64,000 bases of DNA from Peribacillus sp044761665 (GCF_044761665.1 NZ_JBIWCW010000002.1:1-64000); one strand, 5' to 3'. Shown: positions 9,274 to 18,288, counted from the first letter of the stretch. The notes: generated by a model not told the origin, from the sequence alone. Made by a program: numbers and translations.

Positions 9274-9342
9274 CATTTTATTAATATTTTTATTTAAAAA
9301 AGATAGTAGTAATAGTAGTAGGTCTTGTGGATATGTGGATAA
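9274..9342. other. oriC basal unwinding system: AT-rich DUE, DnaA-trios, DnaA boxes
   Basis: Reading on the plus strand, an AT-rich stretch (9274-9300) is followed by six trinucleotides TAG TAG TAA TAG TAG TAG (9304-9321), a short spacer, then DnaA boxes TGTGGATAT (9326-9334) and TGTGGATAA (9334-9342). This order (AT-rich DNA, DnaA-trios, boxes) is the B. subtilis basal unwinding system, where DnaA spreads from the boxes along the trios to melt the duplex. Confidence 0.88.
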
Positions 9343-9364
9343 GTGGGTTTAGCCTAAGATAAAA

Positions 9365-9390
9365 CAGTCTATCCACATGTGGACAGACTG
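9365..9390. repeat. 26-bp inverted repeat carrying opposed DnaA boxes
   Basis: Arms CAGTCTATCCACA and TGTGGACAGACTG are reverse complements with one mismatch and abut without a loop. Each arm holds a DnaA-like box (CTATCCACA 9369-9377 and TGTGGACAG 9378-9386). A further good box, TTATACACA, follows at 9409-9417. All lie between the dnaA stop codon and the unwinding element. The repeat lacks a T run, so it is more likely a DnaA-binding dyad than a terminator. Confidence 0.65.
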
Positions 9391-9431
9391 TGTGTAAGTA
9401 GTCATCAGTTATACACATTATCCCGTAACCA

Positions 9432-10781
9432 TTATACCTTTAACTGATCCTGGATTTCTTTAACCTGACGTTGAAGCTGGGTATCCGTTTGCATGAGCTT
9501 CGATATCTTTTCATGGGCATGGATTACGGTCGTATGGTCCCGTCCCCCAAACTCATCGCCTATTTTAGGTAAGGAGAAATCAGTCATCTCCCGGGAAAGG
9601 TACATGGCGATCTGTCTTGGAAAGGCAACGGATTTAGTTCGCTTCTTCGCCTTGAAGTCCTCTAATTTCACGCTGTAATGTTCACCGACTGTTTTTTGAA
9701 TTTCTAAAATCGTGATTATTTTAGGTTTTGAGCTAGGGATGATGTCTTTTAACGCTTCAGCTGCCAAATCAGCATTGATATCTTTATTAATTAACGAAGA
9801 ATAAGCGACAACACGAATAAGTGCACCTTCGAGCTCCCTTATATTCGAATCGATTTGATTGGCGATATAAAGCATGACTTCATTCGGGATATCAAGTCCC
9901 TCTGCTTTTGCCTTCTTACGTAAAATGGCAATCCGAGTTTCTAAATCAGGTGGTGTAATATCCGTTATTAAACCCCATTCAAAGCGGGAACGGAGCCGAT
10001 CTTCGAGTGTGGGAATCTCTTTGGGTGGGCGATCACTCGAGATGACGATCTGCTTACTTTCCTCATGCAAGGCGTTGAATGTATGGAAAAACTCTTCTTG
10101 AGTTTGTTCTTTTCCTGCTAAGAACTGAATATCATCAATTAATAAGACATCAACAGTCCGGTACCTATCTCGAAATTCTCCTGCCTTGTTGTCCCGGATT
10201 GAGTTGATGAACTCGTTCGTGAATTTTTCAGATGACAAATAAACAACTTTGGCCTTCGGGTTATGCTCTAATACATAATGACCGATGGCATGCATTAAAT
10301 GAGTTTTACCAAGTCCTACTCCTCCATAGATGAATAAAGGGTTATAGGCTTTAGCAGGTGCTTCTGCGACAGCGAGAGACGCAGCATGGGCAAAACGATT
10401 GCCGGAGCCAATGACAAACGTATCAAAAGTATTTTTTGAATTCAGCATGTGCTGTGGAAATGGATTGTTTTCCTTATCCTGTTTTTTAATCTTCTTGGGC
10501 TGAACAGGAGCGGAAAAGTCATCATCTTCCTGATTGGGAGGAATAATAAATTTCGCTTCCAATTCCTCACCCGTTAGTTCAAATAAAACATCGGAAATGA
10601 GGTGTGAATAGCGTTCCTCGAGCCAGTCCCTAGCAAATTCATTGGGAGCGGTGACTGTTAAAATATCACCTTGAAGTAAATAAGCTTTAGTAGATTTAAG
10701 CCAAGTTTCAAAGCTTGGTTTACTGATTTTCTTTTCAATTTTTCCGAGTGCCTGATTCCAGAGGCTATCGATGTTATCCAA
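9432..10781 (-). CDS. dnaA: Chromosomal replication initiator protein DnaA
   Basis: DnaA (449 aa) binds DnaA boxes, oligomerises with ATP and opens oriC. Domain I (1-85), a variable linker, the AAA+ domain with Walker A GGVGLGKTH and Walker B VLLIDDIQFL, and the C-terminal helix-turn-helix signature GGRDHTTVIHA are all visible. The start codon is TTG: GGAGGG lies 6 bp upstream and no ATG fits; B. subtilis uses ATG here. DnaA boxes flank it on both sides, so autoregulation is likely. Transcription with dnaN is inferred from order. Confidence 0.98.
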   Translation of the reverse strand: MDNIDSLWNQALGKIEKKISKPSFETWLKSTKAYLLQGDILTVTAPNEFARDWLEERYSHLISDVLFELTGEELEAKFIIPPNQEDDDFSAPVQPKKIKKQDKENNPFPQHMLNSKNTFDTFVIGSGNRFAHAASLAVAEAPAKAYNPLFIYGGVGLGKTHLMHAIGHYVLEHNPKAKVVYLSSEKFTNEFINSIRDNKAGEFRDRYRTVDVLLIDDIQFLAGKEQTQEEFFHTFNALHEESKQIVISSDRPPKEIPTLEDRLRSRFEWGLITDITPPDLETRIAILRKKAKAEGLDIPNEVMLYIANQIDSNIRELEGALIRVVAYSSLINKDINADLAAEALKDIIPSSKPKIITILEIQKTVGEHYSVKLEDFKAKKRTKSVAFPRQIAMYLSREMTDFSLPKIGDEFGGRDHTTVIHAHEKISKLMQTDTQLQRQVKEIQDQLKV

Positions 10782-10849
10782 ACTTATCCCTCCTTTGCAA
10801 AATATTTTTCTATAGTATTAAAAGGTCTAGGCACAAATAAACTCATCGA

Positions 10850-10880
10850 TTGCTGTCTTTAAAATAAATTGGGACAGCAA
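10850..10880. repeat. Perfect 8-bp stem hairpin in the dnaA leader
   Basis: TTGCTGTC and GACAGCAA form an 8-bp stem around a 15-base AT-rich loop, about 70 bp upstream of dnaA. No T run follows on either strand. It may fold in the dnaA leader RNA; the function is unknown. Confidence 0.4.
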
Positions 10881-11052
10881 AGGTTCGGTGAGCTGTATAA
10901 GGGATATTGGATGTCACAAAAAGTTGGGTCCCTGGAACTATATCGCGCATTGTACAACCTTTGTATAAATAGCATCCAGTAATAAGATGCAGGTCCGCAT
11001 GTTTATTCATCAACAGGTATTTCTAGAAATATATAATAAGAAGAAAAAAGGG

Positions 11053-11336
11053 TTTTCGACAATATCCACTGGTTGTGGACAGATTAATATTCACAGGTTG
11101 AATAAACTATCCACAAGTTATGCACAGTCTGTGGATAACCGACATATGTTGATAAAGTTATTCAGAGTGAAAACACAAATATAATATCAGATATTTGAAC
11201 GTGTTGCAATGACTTAGTAAACTTTATCCACAACTCAATAGGCCTGTGGGAAAAACTTTTCCACAGGCTGCTTTTTTGTGCAAAACTACACGAAACGGGC
11301 TGTGGATAGAAAAAAACGTGTCGAATTTTATCCACA
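11053..11336. other. oriC upstream DnaA-box cluster with Spo0A-type boxes
   Basis: DnaA boxes: CTATCCACA 11107-11115, TTATGCACA 11118-11126, TGTGGATAA 11130-11138, TTATCCACA 11224-11232, TGTGGATAG 11301-11309 and TTATCCACA 11328-11336, plus weaker ones near 11063-11096. Two 0A boxes (TGTCGAA core) are present at 11055-11061 and 11319-11325, the second 2 bp from a perfect DnaA box. This is the incAB-like half of the bipartite origin. The whole 10782-11713 interval has no convincing gene; it holds the dnaA leader, this cluster and the rpmH promoter. Confidence 0.88.
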
Positions 11337-11637
11337 GTTGGATGTTCAAAGTTGAGATCATAGAAAATAATTTATAGAAGGACTGGCTGTAAAGCCTGCT
11401 GTATACCATCCTCCAAACGCATTTCCCCATTTTGCAGCTCATTTGTTTTTGTCGATTCGTTACCTGCATGGTAAAGTAGTAAAAAGAGGGACGATCTGAA
11501 GGGTGAATTTCAAGAAAAATTCCTTCTGACCAAAAATTTCTATATCAGTTATAGGCAAAATCATTTACAATAAGCTAGGTAGTACAAAAAGACCCACTGG
11601 ACATTAAGCAAAAAAAGAAATATTTTTTTAGATGTGG

Positions 11638-11667
11638 TTGACAAGTTGAAACCAACATCTATATAAT
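11638..11667 (+). promoter_or_regulatory. SigA promoter for rpmH-rnpA
   Basis: TTGACA (11638-11643) and TATAAT (11662-11667), both perfect consensus, are 18 bp apart, about 47 bp upstream of the rpmH start codon. Confidence 0.85.
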
Positions 11668-11713
11668 TGTAAAGACTGTCTTTAACTGTTATTCCTCAGG
11701 GAGGTGTCATATA

Positions 11714-11848
11714 ATGAAAAGAACTTATCAACCGAATAATCGCAAACATAGTAAAGTTCACGGTTTCCGTGCACGTATGAGCACGAAAAACGGACGTAAC
11801 GTAATCGCAGCACGTCGCCGTAAAGGTAGAAAAGTACTATCTGCATAG
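11714..11848 (+). CDS. rpmH: 50S ribosomal protein L34
   Basis: A 44-residue, very basic protein starting MKRTYQPNNRKHSKVHGF and ending in RRRKGRKVLSA, the universal L34 sequence. It is part of the large ribosomal subunit. GGGAGGTG lies about 9 bp before the ATG. It is the first plus-strand gene on this side of the origin and is followed by a terminator, then rnpA, as in nearly all bacteria. Confidence 0.98.
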   Translation: MKRTYQPNNRKHSKVHGFRARMSTKNGRNVIAARRRKGRKVLSA

Positions 11849-11877
11849 ACCACTGAAAAGTCTCAGTGGTTTTTTTT
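11849..11877 (+). terminator. Terminator/attenuator between rpmH and rnpA
   Basis: ACCACTGA pairs with TCAGTGGT around AAAGTC and is followed by eight T residues, starting right after the rpmH stop codon. Partial read-through would set the rpmH to rnpA ratio; that role is inferred. Confidence 0.88.
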
Positions 11878-11928
11878 CGCAGAATAAAGGATTTACTGAG
11901 ACTCAATTCATTCAATGAAGGTGTAAAG

Positions 11929-12285
11929 ATGAAAAAAAAGTTAAGGATAAAGAAAGAGGACGAATTCCAGCTTGTTTTTAAAAAGGGAGAATCCTCTGCT
12001 AATCGACAATTCGTTATCTATGTCCTTCAAAAGCCCGAACAGGATCATTTCCGAATCGGTCTCTCTGTCAGTAAAAAAATTGGCAATGCCGTTGTTCGGA
12101 ATCAGATTAAAAGGTACATAAGGCAAGCTTTCCTGGAATTGAAAGAAGATATAGATGAGGGAAAAGACTATATTGTGATTGCTAGAAAACCCGCTGCAGA
12201 AATGGATTTCACTCAAGTGAAGAGCAGTTTGATTCATGTCCTGAAACGTTCTAAATCGTTAAACTTTAATATAAAAAAAAGATAA
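11929..12285 (+). CDS. rnpA: Ribonuclease P protein component
   Basis: RnpA (118 aa) is the basic protein subunit of RNase P, which cleaves 5' leaders from precursor tRNAs. The ANRQFVIYVL block, the RNR-like stretch VVRNQIKRYIRQAF and the DYIVIARKPA block are present. An upstream reading starting inside the rpmH terminator exists; ATG 11929, with AAGGTG 5 bp upstream, fits the family start MKKK..R.KK..EFQ. It lies between rpmH and spoIIIJ. Confidence 0.95.
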   Translation: MKKKLRIKKEDEFQLVFKKGESSANRQFVIYVLQKPEQDHFRIGLSVSKKIGNAVVRNQIKRYIRQAFLELKEDIDEGKDYIVIARKPAAEMDFTQVKSSLIHVLKRSKSLNFNIKKR

Positions 12286-12461
12286 TGCTTCATTAATGCC
12301 AAAAATGCCAAAAAAAACTCCTGTTTTCGACATAGTTAGATATGATGCTTTGAAAAATAGAATTTCACGTTAATGAGTGGATGACTTTTCCTTGTAGTTC
12401 ACTTGTGATCAGGTTACATTTATTCAAAAAAAGATTGATTGAAGTTAGGAGGAAAAAACGG

Positions 12462-13250
12462 TTGAAGAAACGAATATTACTCATCATTGGTTTAGCTTCC
12501 ATAATGATGTTGCTATCAGGGTGTACGGAGATTAAAGAACCGATAACGGCAGATAGTGAAGGGTTCTGGAATTCATATATTGTCTATCCGTTATCATCCC
12601 TCATTATTTATATTTCTGAATTATTTGGCGGAAGCTATGGTTGGGGAATCATTGTTGTTACCTTGATCATACGTTTGATATTACTTCCACTTATGATTAA
12701 ACAGGTGAAAAGCTCAAAGGCAATGCAAGCCATTCAACCAGAATTGAAAGAACTTCAAGCAAAATACAGCTCAAAAGACGCTGCCACACAACAAAAACTA
12801 CAGCAAGAAACAATGGCGTTATTTTCAAAATATAATGTGAATCCATTGGCCGGATGTTTACCAATCGTGGTTCAAATGCCTATTTTAATTGGTTTTTACC
12901 ATGCAATCAGCCGTACGCATGAGATTTCTCTTCATAGTTTTCTCTGGTTTGATTTAGGTTCTCCAGATCCTTATTATATCTTGCCGATCGTTGCTGGTAT
13001 TACTACCTTCATTCAACAAAAGTTATCAATGACGGGTATGAACTCAAATCCTCAAATGGCGGCACAAATGACGATGATGCTTTACATCATGCCAGTCATG
13101 ATTGTTATTTTTGCAATTAATTTCCCGGCTGCTCTTTCACTTTATTGGGTAGTAGGTAACCTTTTCGGCATCGTTCAAACGTATTTCATCAAAGGTCCAG
13201 ATCTTAGAAAAGCAGCTGCGAAAAACGCGGAGGGAGCAAAGAAAAAGTGA
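12462..13250 (+). CDS. spoIIIJ: Membrane protein insertase YidC/SpoIIIJ
   Basis: A 262-residue YidC/Oxa1/Alb3 insertase that helps membrane proteins insert and, as SpoIIIJ, is needed for forespore SigG activation in B. subtilis. A lipoprotein signal with LLSGC (Cys around residue 20) is followed by five membrane segments, the positively charged groove region and the NPLAGCLPIVVQMPILIGFYHAI signature region. The start is TTG, chosen for AGGAGG 9 bp upstream and the family N-terminus MKKRILL; the in-frame upstream reading has no such site. The stop overlaps the jag start by 4 bp. Confidence 0.94.
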   Translation: MKKRILLIIGLASIMMLLSGCTEIKEPITADSEGFWNSYIVYPLSSLIIYISELFGGSYGWGIIVVTLIIRLILLPLMIKQVKSSKAMQAIQPELKELQAKYSSKDAATQQKLQQETMALFSKYNVNPLAGCLPIVVQMPILIGFYHAISRTHEISLHSFLWFDLGSPDPYYILPIVAGITTFIQQKLSMTGMNSNPQMAAQMTMMLYIMPVMIVIFAINFPAALSLYWVVGNLFGIVQTYFIKGPDLRKAAAKNAEGAKKK

Positions 13251-13867
13251 AAAAGATAACTGCTACAGGACAATCTGTCGAAGAAGCAGTAAATTCAGCT
13301 TTAGCTCAACTTAACAGCACAAGAGATCGCGTGGATATAGAAATTGAAGATGAAGGAAAAAAAGGATTTTTAGGTTTGTTCGGAGCAAGGCAAGCAATCG
13401 TCCATGTGACATTGCCTGCCGATCCGGTTGAAGAATCACTGAAATTCCTGCAGGATATCACTCGGGAAATGGGAGTTAAGGCGGAAGTTTCCATCCAACG
13501 CCAGGGTAAGAACGTAACGTTCCAATTGTCAGGTGAAAAAATTGCATTATTGATTGGTAAAAGGGGCCAAACTTTAAATTCCCTTCAGTATTTAACACAA
13601 CTAGTTGCCAATCGTTACTCGAAGCAGTATTTGAATGTGACTGTGGATGCAGAGGATTATCGCAACCGTCGTACGGATACTTTAATCCTATTAGCTGAAA
13701 GAATGGCTAATAAATCCCTGAAAACTGGTAAAACTGTTGCATTGGAACCCATGCCATCCTATGAACGGAAGATCATTCATAAGGCACTTCTTCGTTACCC
13801 GAAAATCAAGACCACTTCAAATGGTACAGAGCCATTTCGCCATTTGGTCATCACTCCGATTAAATGA
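13247..13867 (+). CDS. jag: RNA-binding protein Jag/KhpB
   Basis: A 206-residue SpoIIIJ-associated protein with a Jag-N domain (1-50, KITATGQSVEEAV), a KH domain (about 75-150, IGKRGQTLNSLQYL) and an R3H domain at the C-terminus (ERKIIHKAL). KhpB/EloR proteins bind RNA and affect cell elongation in firmicutes. The GTG start overlaps the spoIIIJ stop, indicating translational coupling. A strong terminator follows. Confidence 0.95.
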   Translation: MKKITATGQSVEEAVNSALAQLNSTRDRVDIEIEDEGKKGFLGLFGARQAIVHVTLPADPVEESLKFLQDITREMGVKAEVSIQRQGKNVTFQLSGEKIALLIGKRGQTLNSLQYLTQLVANRYSKQYLNVTVDAEDYRNRRTDTLILLAERMANKSLKTGKTVALEPMPSYERKIIHKALLRYPKIKTTSNGTEPFRHLVITPIK

Positions 13868-13899
13868 ACCTTCTGCTTTTTAAGCGAAGGTTTTTTTTT
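13867..13899 (+). terminator. Terminator after jag
   Basis: AACCTTC pairs with GAAGGTT across a loop containing a second small GCTT/AAGC stem, followed by nine T residues directly after the jag stop codon. Confidence 0.85.
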
Positions 13900-14055
13900 G
13901 TTCAAATTGATGTGTGAAATTCCGTATTGAAAAATTTGATTCATTAAGAGCATCTAACCCAATAAATATCGACATGTTTCTCGATAATTCTTCCTTCTTC
14001 GATTTTAAGAAGACTTTTTAAAAATTGGGGAAGGAAGAAAGTTAGGCTTTATTTG

Positions 14056-14120
14056 TTATTCACATGTGGATAAGTTAAAATGAAGCGTACAGAAATCATG
14101 ATTTCGAGGCGTGTGGATAA
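14056..14120. other. DnaA-box cluster between jag and mnmE
   Basis: TTATTCACA (14056-14064) directly abuts TGTGGATAA (14065-14073), giving two opposed perfect boxes, with a third perfect box TGTGGATAA at 14112-14120. B. subtilis has, as I recall, a DnaA-binding cluster at the same jag-thdF position. The rest of 13900-14246 is AT-rich, with a plausible but unassigned mnmE promoter. Confidence 0.75.
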
Positions 14121-14246
14121 CTCCTGAAAGGAAGGAGTATCTACTTTTTTTCGTGATTATACTGTGTTATTGTTGTAATTTAGGGAATCGAACATTTTTT
14201 CTTTATCTGATAAATATAGAAACATTAATATATAAGAGGTGAAAGC

Positions 14247-15632
14247 ATGGAATTCGATACAATCACCGCCATTTCAACTCCCTTAGGGGAAGGGGCAATA
14301 GCCATCGTAAGAATCAGCGGTGATGAGGCCATAGAAATAGCCAATAGAATTTTTAAAGGACCAAATGGTAAGAGTTTGCGGGAAGTGGATTCACATACCA
14401 TTCATTACGGGCACTTAATGGTTCCTAAAACAGGAGAAATCATTGAAGAGGTTATGGTTTCCGTCATGAAAGGTCCCAAAACCTTTACGAGAGAAGATGT
14501 CGTTGAAATAAATTGTCATGGTGGAATCGTTTCGGTTAATCGGGTATTACAGCTTATCCTCTCACAGGGAGCACGTTTAGCAGAGCCTGGCGAATTCACG
14601 AAACGAGCTTTTTTGAATGGAAGAATCGATCTTTCCCAGGCAGAGGCTGTCATGGATTTAATACGTGCCAAAACGGATAAAGCGATGAATGTTGCTTTGG
14701 GACAAATGGAAGGACGTCTTTCGAAATTAATTCAAAAGCTACGTCATGAAATATTACAGACTCTCGCACAAGTCGAGGTTAATATAGATTACCCGGAATA
14801 TGATGATGTGGAAGAAATGACCCATCGATTATTCTTGGAAAAGGGCAGCTATGTGAAGGAGGAGATCGAGAAGCTTCTCCGGACGGCCCAACAAGGAAAA
14901 ATTTTGCGTGATGGATTGGCAACGGTCATCATCGGGCGTCCGAATGTAGGAAAATCATCTTTGCTAAACAGCTTAGTACATGAAAATAAGGCGATTGTGA
15001 CTGATATTCCTGGGACGACCCGAGATGTTATTGAGGAATATGTCAATGTTCGTGGAGTTCCTCTTAAACTTGTCGATACGGCTGGTATTCGTGAAACAGA
15101 AGATATTGTTGAGCGGATTGGTGTGGAACGATCTCGAGCTGTATTAAAAGAGGCGGACTTAATTTTACTCGTTTTAAATTACTCCGATGACTTTAGCCCG
15201 GAAGATGAAAAGTTGTTTCAAGCGGTCGAGGGAATGGACGTCATCGTCATCATCAATAAAACGGATTTGCCACAGAAAATTAATATGCAGCAGGTTAAGG
15301 AAAAGGCAAACTCTCATAAAATAGTCACTACATCTTTACTTGAAGATCAGGGTGTCGATGAATTGGAAGAAGCGATTGCCGCTTTATTCTTTGAGGGCTC
15401 TTTGGAGGCGGGCGACATTACCTATGTTTCCAACGCCCGTCATATTGCACTACTTGGACAGGCTTTGCAAGCGATTGAGGACTCAATGGAAGCGATAGAA
15501 ATGGGTACCCCTATTGATTTAGTGCAGATTGATTTCACAAAGGCTTGGGAGCTACTCGGTGAAGTCATTGGCGAGAGTGTTCAGGATGGTTTGATCAATC
15601 AATTGTTCTCGCAATTCTGTTTAGGAAAATAA
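14247..15632 (+). CDS. mnmE: tRNA modification GTPase MnmE
   Basis: MnmE (461 aa) works with MnmG to put carboxymethylaminomethyl groups on U34 of certain tRNAs. The N-terminal tetrahydrofolate-binding domain (1-120), helical domain, G domain with G1 GRPNVGKSS (230-238), G3 DTAGI and G4 NKTD, and the C-terminal CLGK with essential Cys458 are visible. AGAGGTGAAAGC precedes the ATG. It is followed 21 bp later by mnmG, its partner, so the complex is co-encoded. Confidence 0.98.
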   Translation: MEFDTITAISTPLGEGAIAIVRISGDEAIEIANRIFKGPNGKSLREVDSHTIHYGHLMVPKTGEIIEEVMVSVMKGPKTFTREDVVEINCHGGIVSVNRVLQLILSQGARLAEPGEFTKRAFLNGRIDLSQAEAVMDLIRAKTDKAMNVALGQMEGRLSKLIQKLRHEILQTLAQVEVNIDYPEYDDVEEMTHRLFLEKGSYVKEEIEKLLRTAQQGKILRDGLATVIIGRPNVGKSSLLNSLVHENKAIVTDIPGTTRDVIEEYVNVRGVPLKLVDTAGIRETEDIVERIGVERSRAVLKEADLILLVLNYSDDFSPEDEKLFQAVEGMDVIVIINKTDLPQKINMQQVKEKANSHKIVTTSLLEDQGVDELEEAIAALFFEGSLEAGDITYVSNARHIALLGQALQAIEDSMEAIEMGTPIDLVQIDFTKAWELLGEVIGESVQDGLINQLFSQFCLGK

Positions 15633-15653
15633 AAGGAGAAGGAGGAAAATAAT

Positions 15654-17540
15654 ATGCAATATGAAGCAGGAAGCTATGACGTCATAGTAGTTGGAGCGGG
15701 CCATGCAGGAAGTGAAGCCGGCCTTGCATCTGCTAGAGTCGGTGCCAAAACACTGATGATAACGATCAACTTGGATATGGTTGCCTTTATGCCATGCAAT
15801 CCTTCTGTTGGTGGTCCGGCAAAAGGGATAGTTGTCCGGGAAATTGACGCCTTAGGCGGTGAAATGGGGAAAAATATCGATAAGACCCATATCCAGATGA
15901 GGATGTTAAATACGGCTAAAGGTCCAGCTGTTCGTGCTTTACGTGCACAAGCGGATAAATTCCTTTATCAGCAAGAAATGAAGAAGACAATAGAAGATGA
16001 GCCGAATTTGACATTGATTCAAGGAATGGTCGAGGAATTGATTGTTGAGAATGACGTTTGTACAGGTGTTCTCACAAAAACGGGTGCGATTTACCGTGCG
16101 AAAACGGTCGTTATCACGACGGGTACCTATTTACGAGGCGAGATCATTTTAGGGGAACTAAAATACTCAAGTGGCCCTAACAATCAGCAGCCTTCCATCA
16201 GGCTTTCCGAACACTTGGAGGAATTGGGCTTTGATTTAGTTCGCTTTAAAACTGGAACTCCTCCACGTGTCAATAGTTCCTCTATTGATTACAGTAAAAC
16301 GGAAATTCAGCCGGGTGACTTGGTTCCACGTGCCTTTTCTTTTGAAACGACAAAGTTCATAACCGACCAATTACCATGTTGGTTAACGTATACAAATGAA
16401 GGGACTCACCAGCTCATTGATGCGAACCTACACCGTTCCCCGATGTATTCTGGAATGATTAAAGGGACGGGCCCTCGTTACTGCCCATCGATAGAGGATA
16501 AGGTCGTACGCTTTAATGATAAGCCGCGTCACCAGATATTCTTGGAACCAGAAGGACGCAATACGAAAGAGGTTTATGTGCAAGGACTGTCTACGAGCCT
16601 TCCGGAAGATGTTCAAATTAGAATCCTTCAAACCATTCCAGGCCTTGAAAAGGCTGAGATGATGCGCGCGGGATACGCCATTGAATATGATGCAATCGTT
16701 CCAACACAACTTTGGCCAACATTGGAAACGAAGAAAGTGAAAAACCTGTATACGGCTGGCCAAATTAATGGAACATCCGGTTATGAGGAAGCGGCTGGTC
16801 AAGGTCTAATGGCAGGTATCAATGCAGGCTTGAAGGCATTGGAAAAAGAAGAACTTATCCTAAGCCGATCAGATGCTTATATTGGCGTTTTGATCGATGA
16901 CCTTGTTACAAAAGGTACGAATGAACCTTATCGCCTACTGACTTCACGTGCAGAATACCGGTTACTGTTACGTCATGATAATGCAGACTTACGTTTGACG
17001 GAAATAGGTTATAATATCGGAATGATCAAGGAGGAGCGCTACAACCGTTTCCTTGTGAAAAGAACGGCAGTGGAGGCAGAACGAGAACGATTGCAATCTA
17101 CCTTTATCAAACCTACTCAAGAGGTGCAGGATATTATCATCGCAAGTGGCGGGAGCGAACTAAAAGATGGCATTCGCGCTTCTGATTTATTAAAGCGTAC
17201 AGAGATGGATTATTCTCATATTCAAAAGCTGGCTCCGAGTGATGACGAACTAAGCGATGAAGTGAAGGAACAAGTTGAAATCCAGGTCAAATATGAAGGA
17301 TATATTGAAAAATCCTTGCAGCAGGTTGACCGCCTCAAGAAAATGGAGAATAAAAAAATTCCGGAAAACATCGACTATGATGCGATCAATGGACTGGCTA
17401 CAGAAGCTCGCCAAAAATTAAAACAGGTACACCCTCTATCCGTTGCCCAGGCTTCGCGAATCTCGGGTGTAAACCCTGCTGATGTCTCGATCTTGCTTGT
17501 TTATTTAGAACAAGGAAAGATCGCTAGAATTTCTAAGTAA
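15654..17540 (+). CDS. mnmG: tRNA uridine-5-carboxymethylaminomethyl modification enzyme MnmG (GidA)
   Basis: MnmG (628 aa) is the FAD- and NADH-dependent partner of MnmE in wobble uridine modification. The dinucleotide-binding motif VVGAGHAGSEAG (about 12-23), the CNPSVGGPAKG motif with a conserved Cys, and the C-terminal helical MnmE-binding domain are present, and the length is typical. AGGAGGAAAATA precedes the ATG. rsmG follows after 31 bp, the usual gidA-gidB arrangement. Confidence 0.98.
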   Translation: MQYEAGSYDVIVVGAGHAGSEAGLASARVGAKTLMITINLDMVAFMPCNPSVGGPAKGIVVREIDALGGEMGKNIDKTHIQMRMLNTAKGPAVRALRAQADKFLYQQEMKKTIEDEPNLTLIQGMVEELIVENDVCTGVLTKTGAIYRAKTVVITTGTYLRGEIILGELKYSSGPNNQQPSIRLSEHLEELGFDLVRFKTGTPPRVNSSSIDYSKTEIQPGDLVPRAFSFETTKFITDQLPCWLTYTNEGTHQLIDANLHRSPMYSGMIKGTGPRYCPSIEDKVVRFNDKPRHQIFLEPEGRNTKEVYVQGLSTSLPEDVQIRILQTIPGLEKAEMMRAGYAIEYDAIVPTQLWPTLETKKVKNLYTAGQINGTSGYEEAAGQGLMAGINAGLKALEKEELILSRSDAYIGVLIDDLVTKGTNEPYRLLTSRAEYRLLLRHDNADLRLTEIGYNIGMIKEERYNRFLVKRTAVEAERERLQSTFIKPTQEVQDIIIASGGSELKDGIRASDLLKRTEMDYSHIQKLAPSDDELSDEVKEQVEIQVKYEGYIEKSLQQVDRLKKMENKKIPENIDYDAINGLATEARQKLKQVHPLSVAQASRISGVNPADVSILLVYLEQGKIARISK

Positions 17541-17571
17541 ACGGGAATACCCGAAAAGGATTGAAGAGATC

Positions 17572-18288
17572 ATGAATATTGAGCAATTCCAACAAGCACT
17601 GAAGGAGAAAGGCATTGAGCTTTCTCCTCGTCAGCTTGAACAATTTGATACGTATTATCATTTATTGGTGGAATGGAACGAGAAGATGAACCTAACGGCC
17701 ATAACCGATAAAGAAGAAGTGTATTTAAAGCATTTTTATGATTCGATCAGCGCAGCTTTTTATTTTGATTTCAATAAACCTCATCGTATTTGCGATGTCG
17801 GAGCAGGAGCTGGATTTCCAAGTATTCCATTAAAGATTTGTTTCCCGGATATTCACGTATCGATTGTTGATTCGTTGAATAAGCGGATTTCTTTTTTAAA
17901 CCACCTTGCTGACTCTTTGGGATTGAAAGGCGTATCCTTTTATCATGATCGCGCAGAATCCTTTGCTCAAAAGCCAGAGCATCGGGAAGTCTATGATGTT
18001 GTGATGGCAAGAGCGGTGGCGAGAATGTCTGTCCTGAGCGAGCTATGTTTACCTCTTGTTAAACCCGATGGGACATTTATTGCGATGAAAGCAGCCAGTG
18101 CCCAAGATGAAATGGATACAGGGAAAAAAGCGATATTCACATTAGGTGGAAAAATCGAGGAAATACATCCTTTCATGTTGCCAGAAGAAAATAGTGAGAG
18201 AAACATCATTACGGTTAAAAAAGTGAAGAAGACACCGAAAAAATACCCAAGGAAACCGGGTACACCGAATAAACAGCCTATTGAATAA
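17572..18288 (+). CDS. rsmG: 16S rRNA (guanine527-N7)-methyltransferase RsmG
   Basis: RsmG/GidB (238 aa) methylates G527 of 16S rRNA with S-adenosylmethionine; loss gives low-level streptomycin resistance in several species. The motif I CDVGAGAGFPSIPLK (about 69-83), the N-terminal WNEKMNLTAITD block and the MARAVARM block are standard. It is the last gene of the mnmE-mnmG-rsmG group. The tail is lysine and proline rich. Confidence 0.97.
   Translation: MNIEQFQQALKEKGIELSPRQLEQFDTYYHLLVEWNEKMNLTAITDKEEVYLKHFYDSISAAFYFDFNKPHRICDVGAGAGFPSIPLKICFPDIHVSIVDSLNKRISFLNHLADSLGLKGVSFYHDRAESFAQKPEHREVYDVVMARAVARMSVLSELCLPLVKPDGTFIAMKAASAQDEMDTGKKAIFTLGGKIEEIHPFMLPEENSERNIITVKKVKKTPKKYPRKPGTPNKQPIE

Noticed and set aside
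11224..11469. A minus-strand frame in the origin
   Set aside because: It covers DnaA boxes and a 0A box and has no ribosome binding site; origin DNA commonly holds chance frames.
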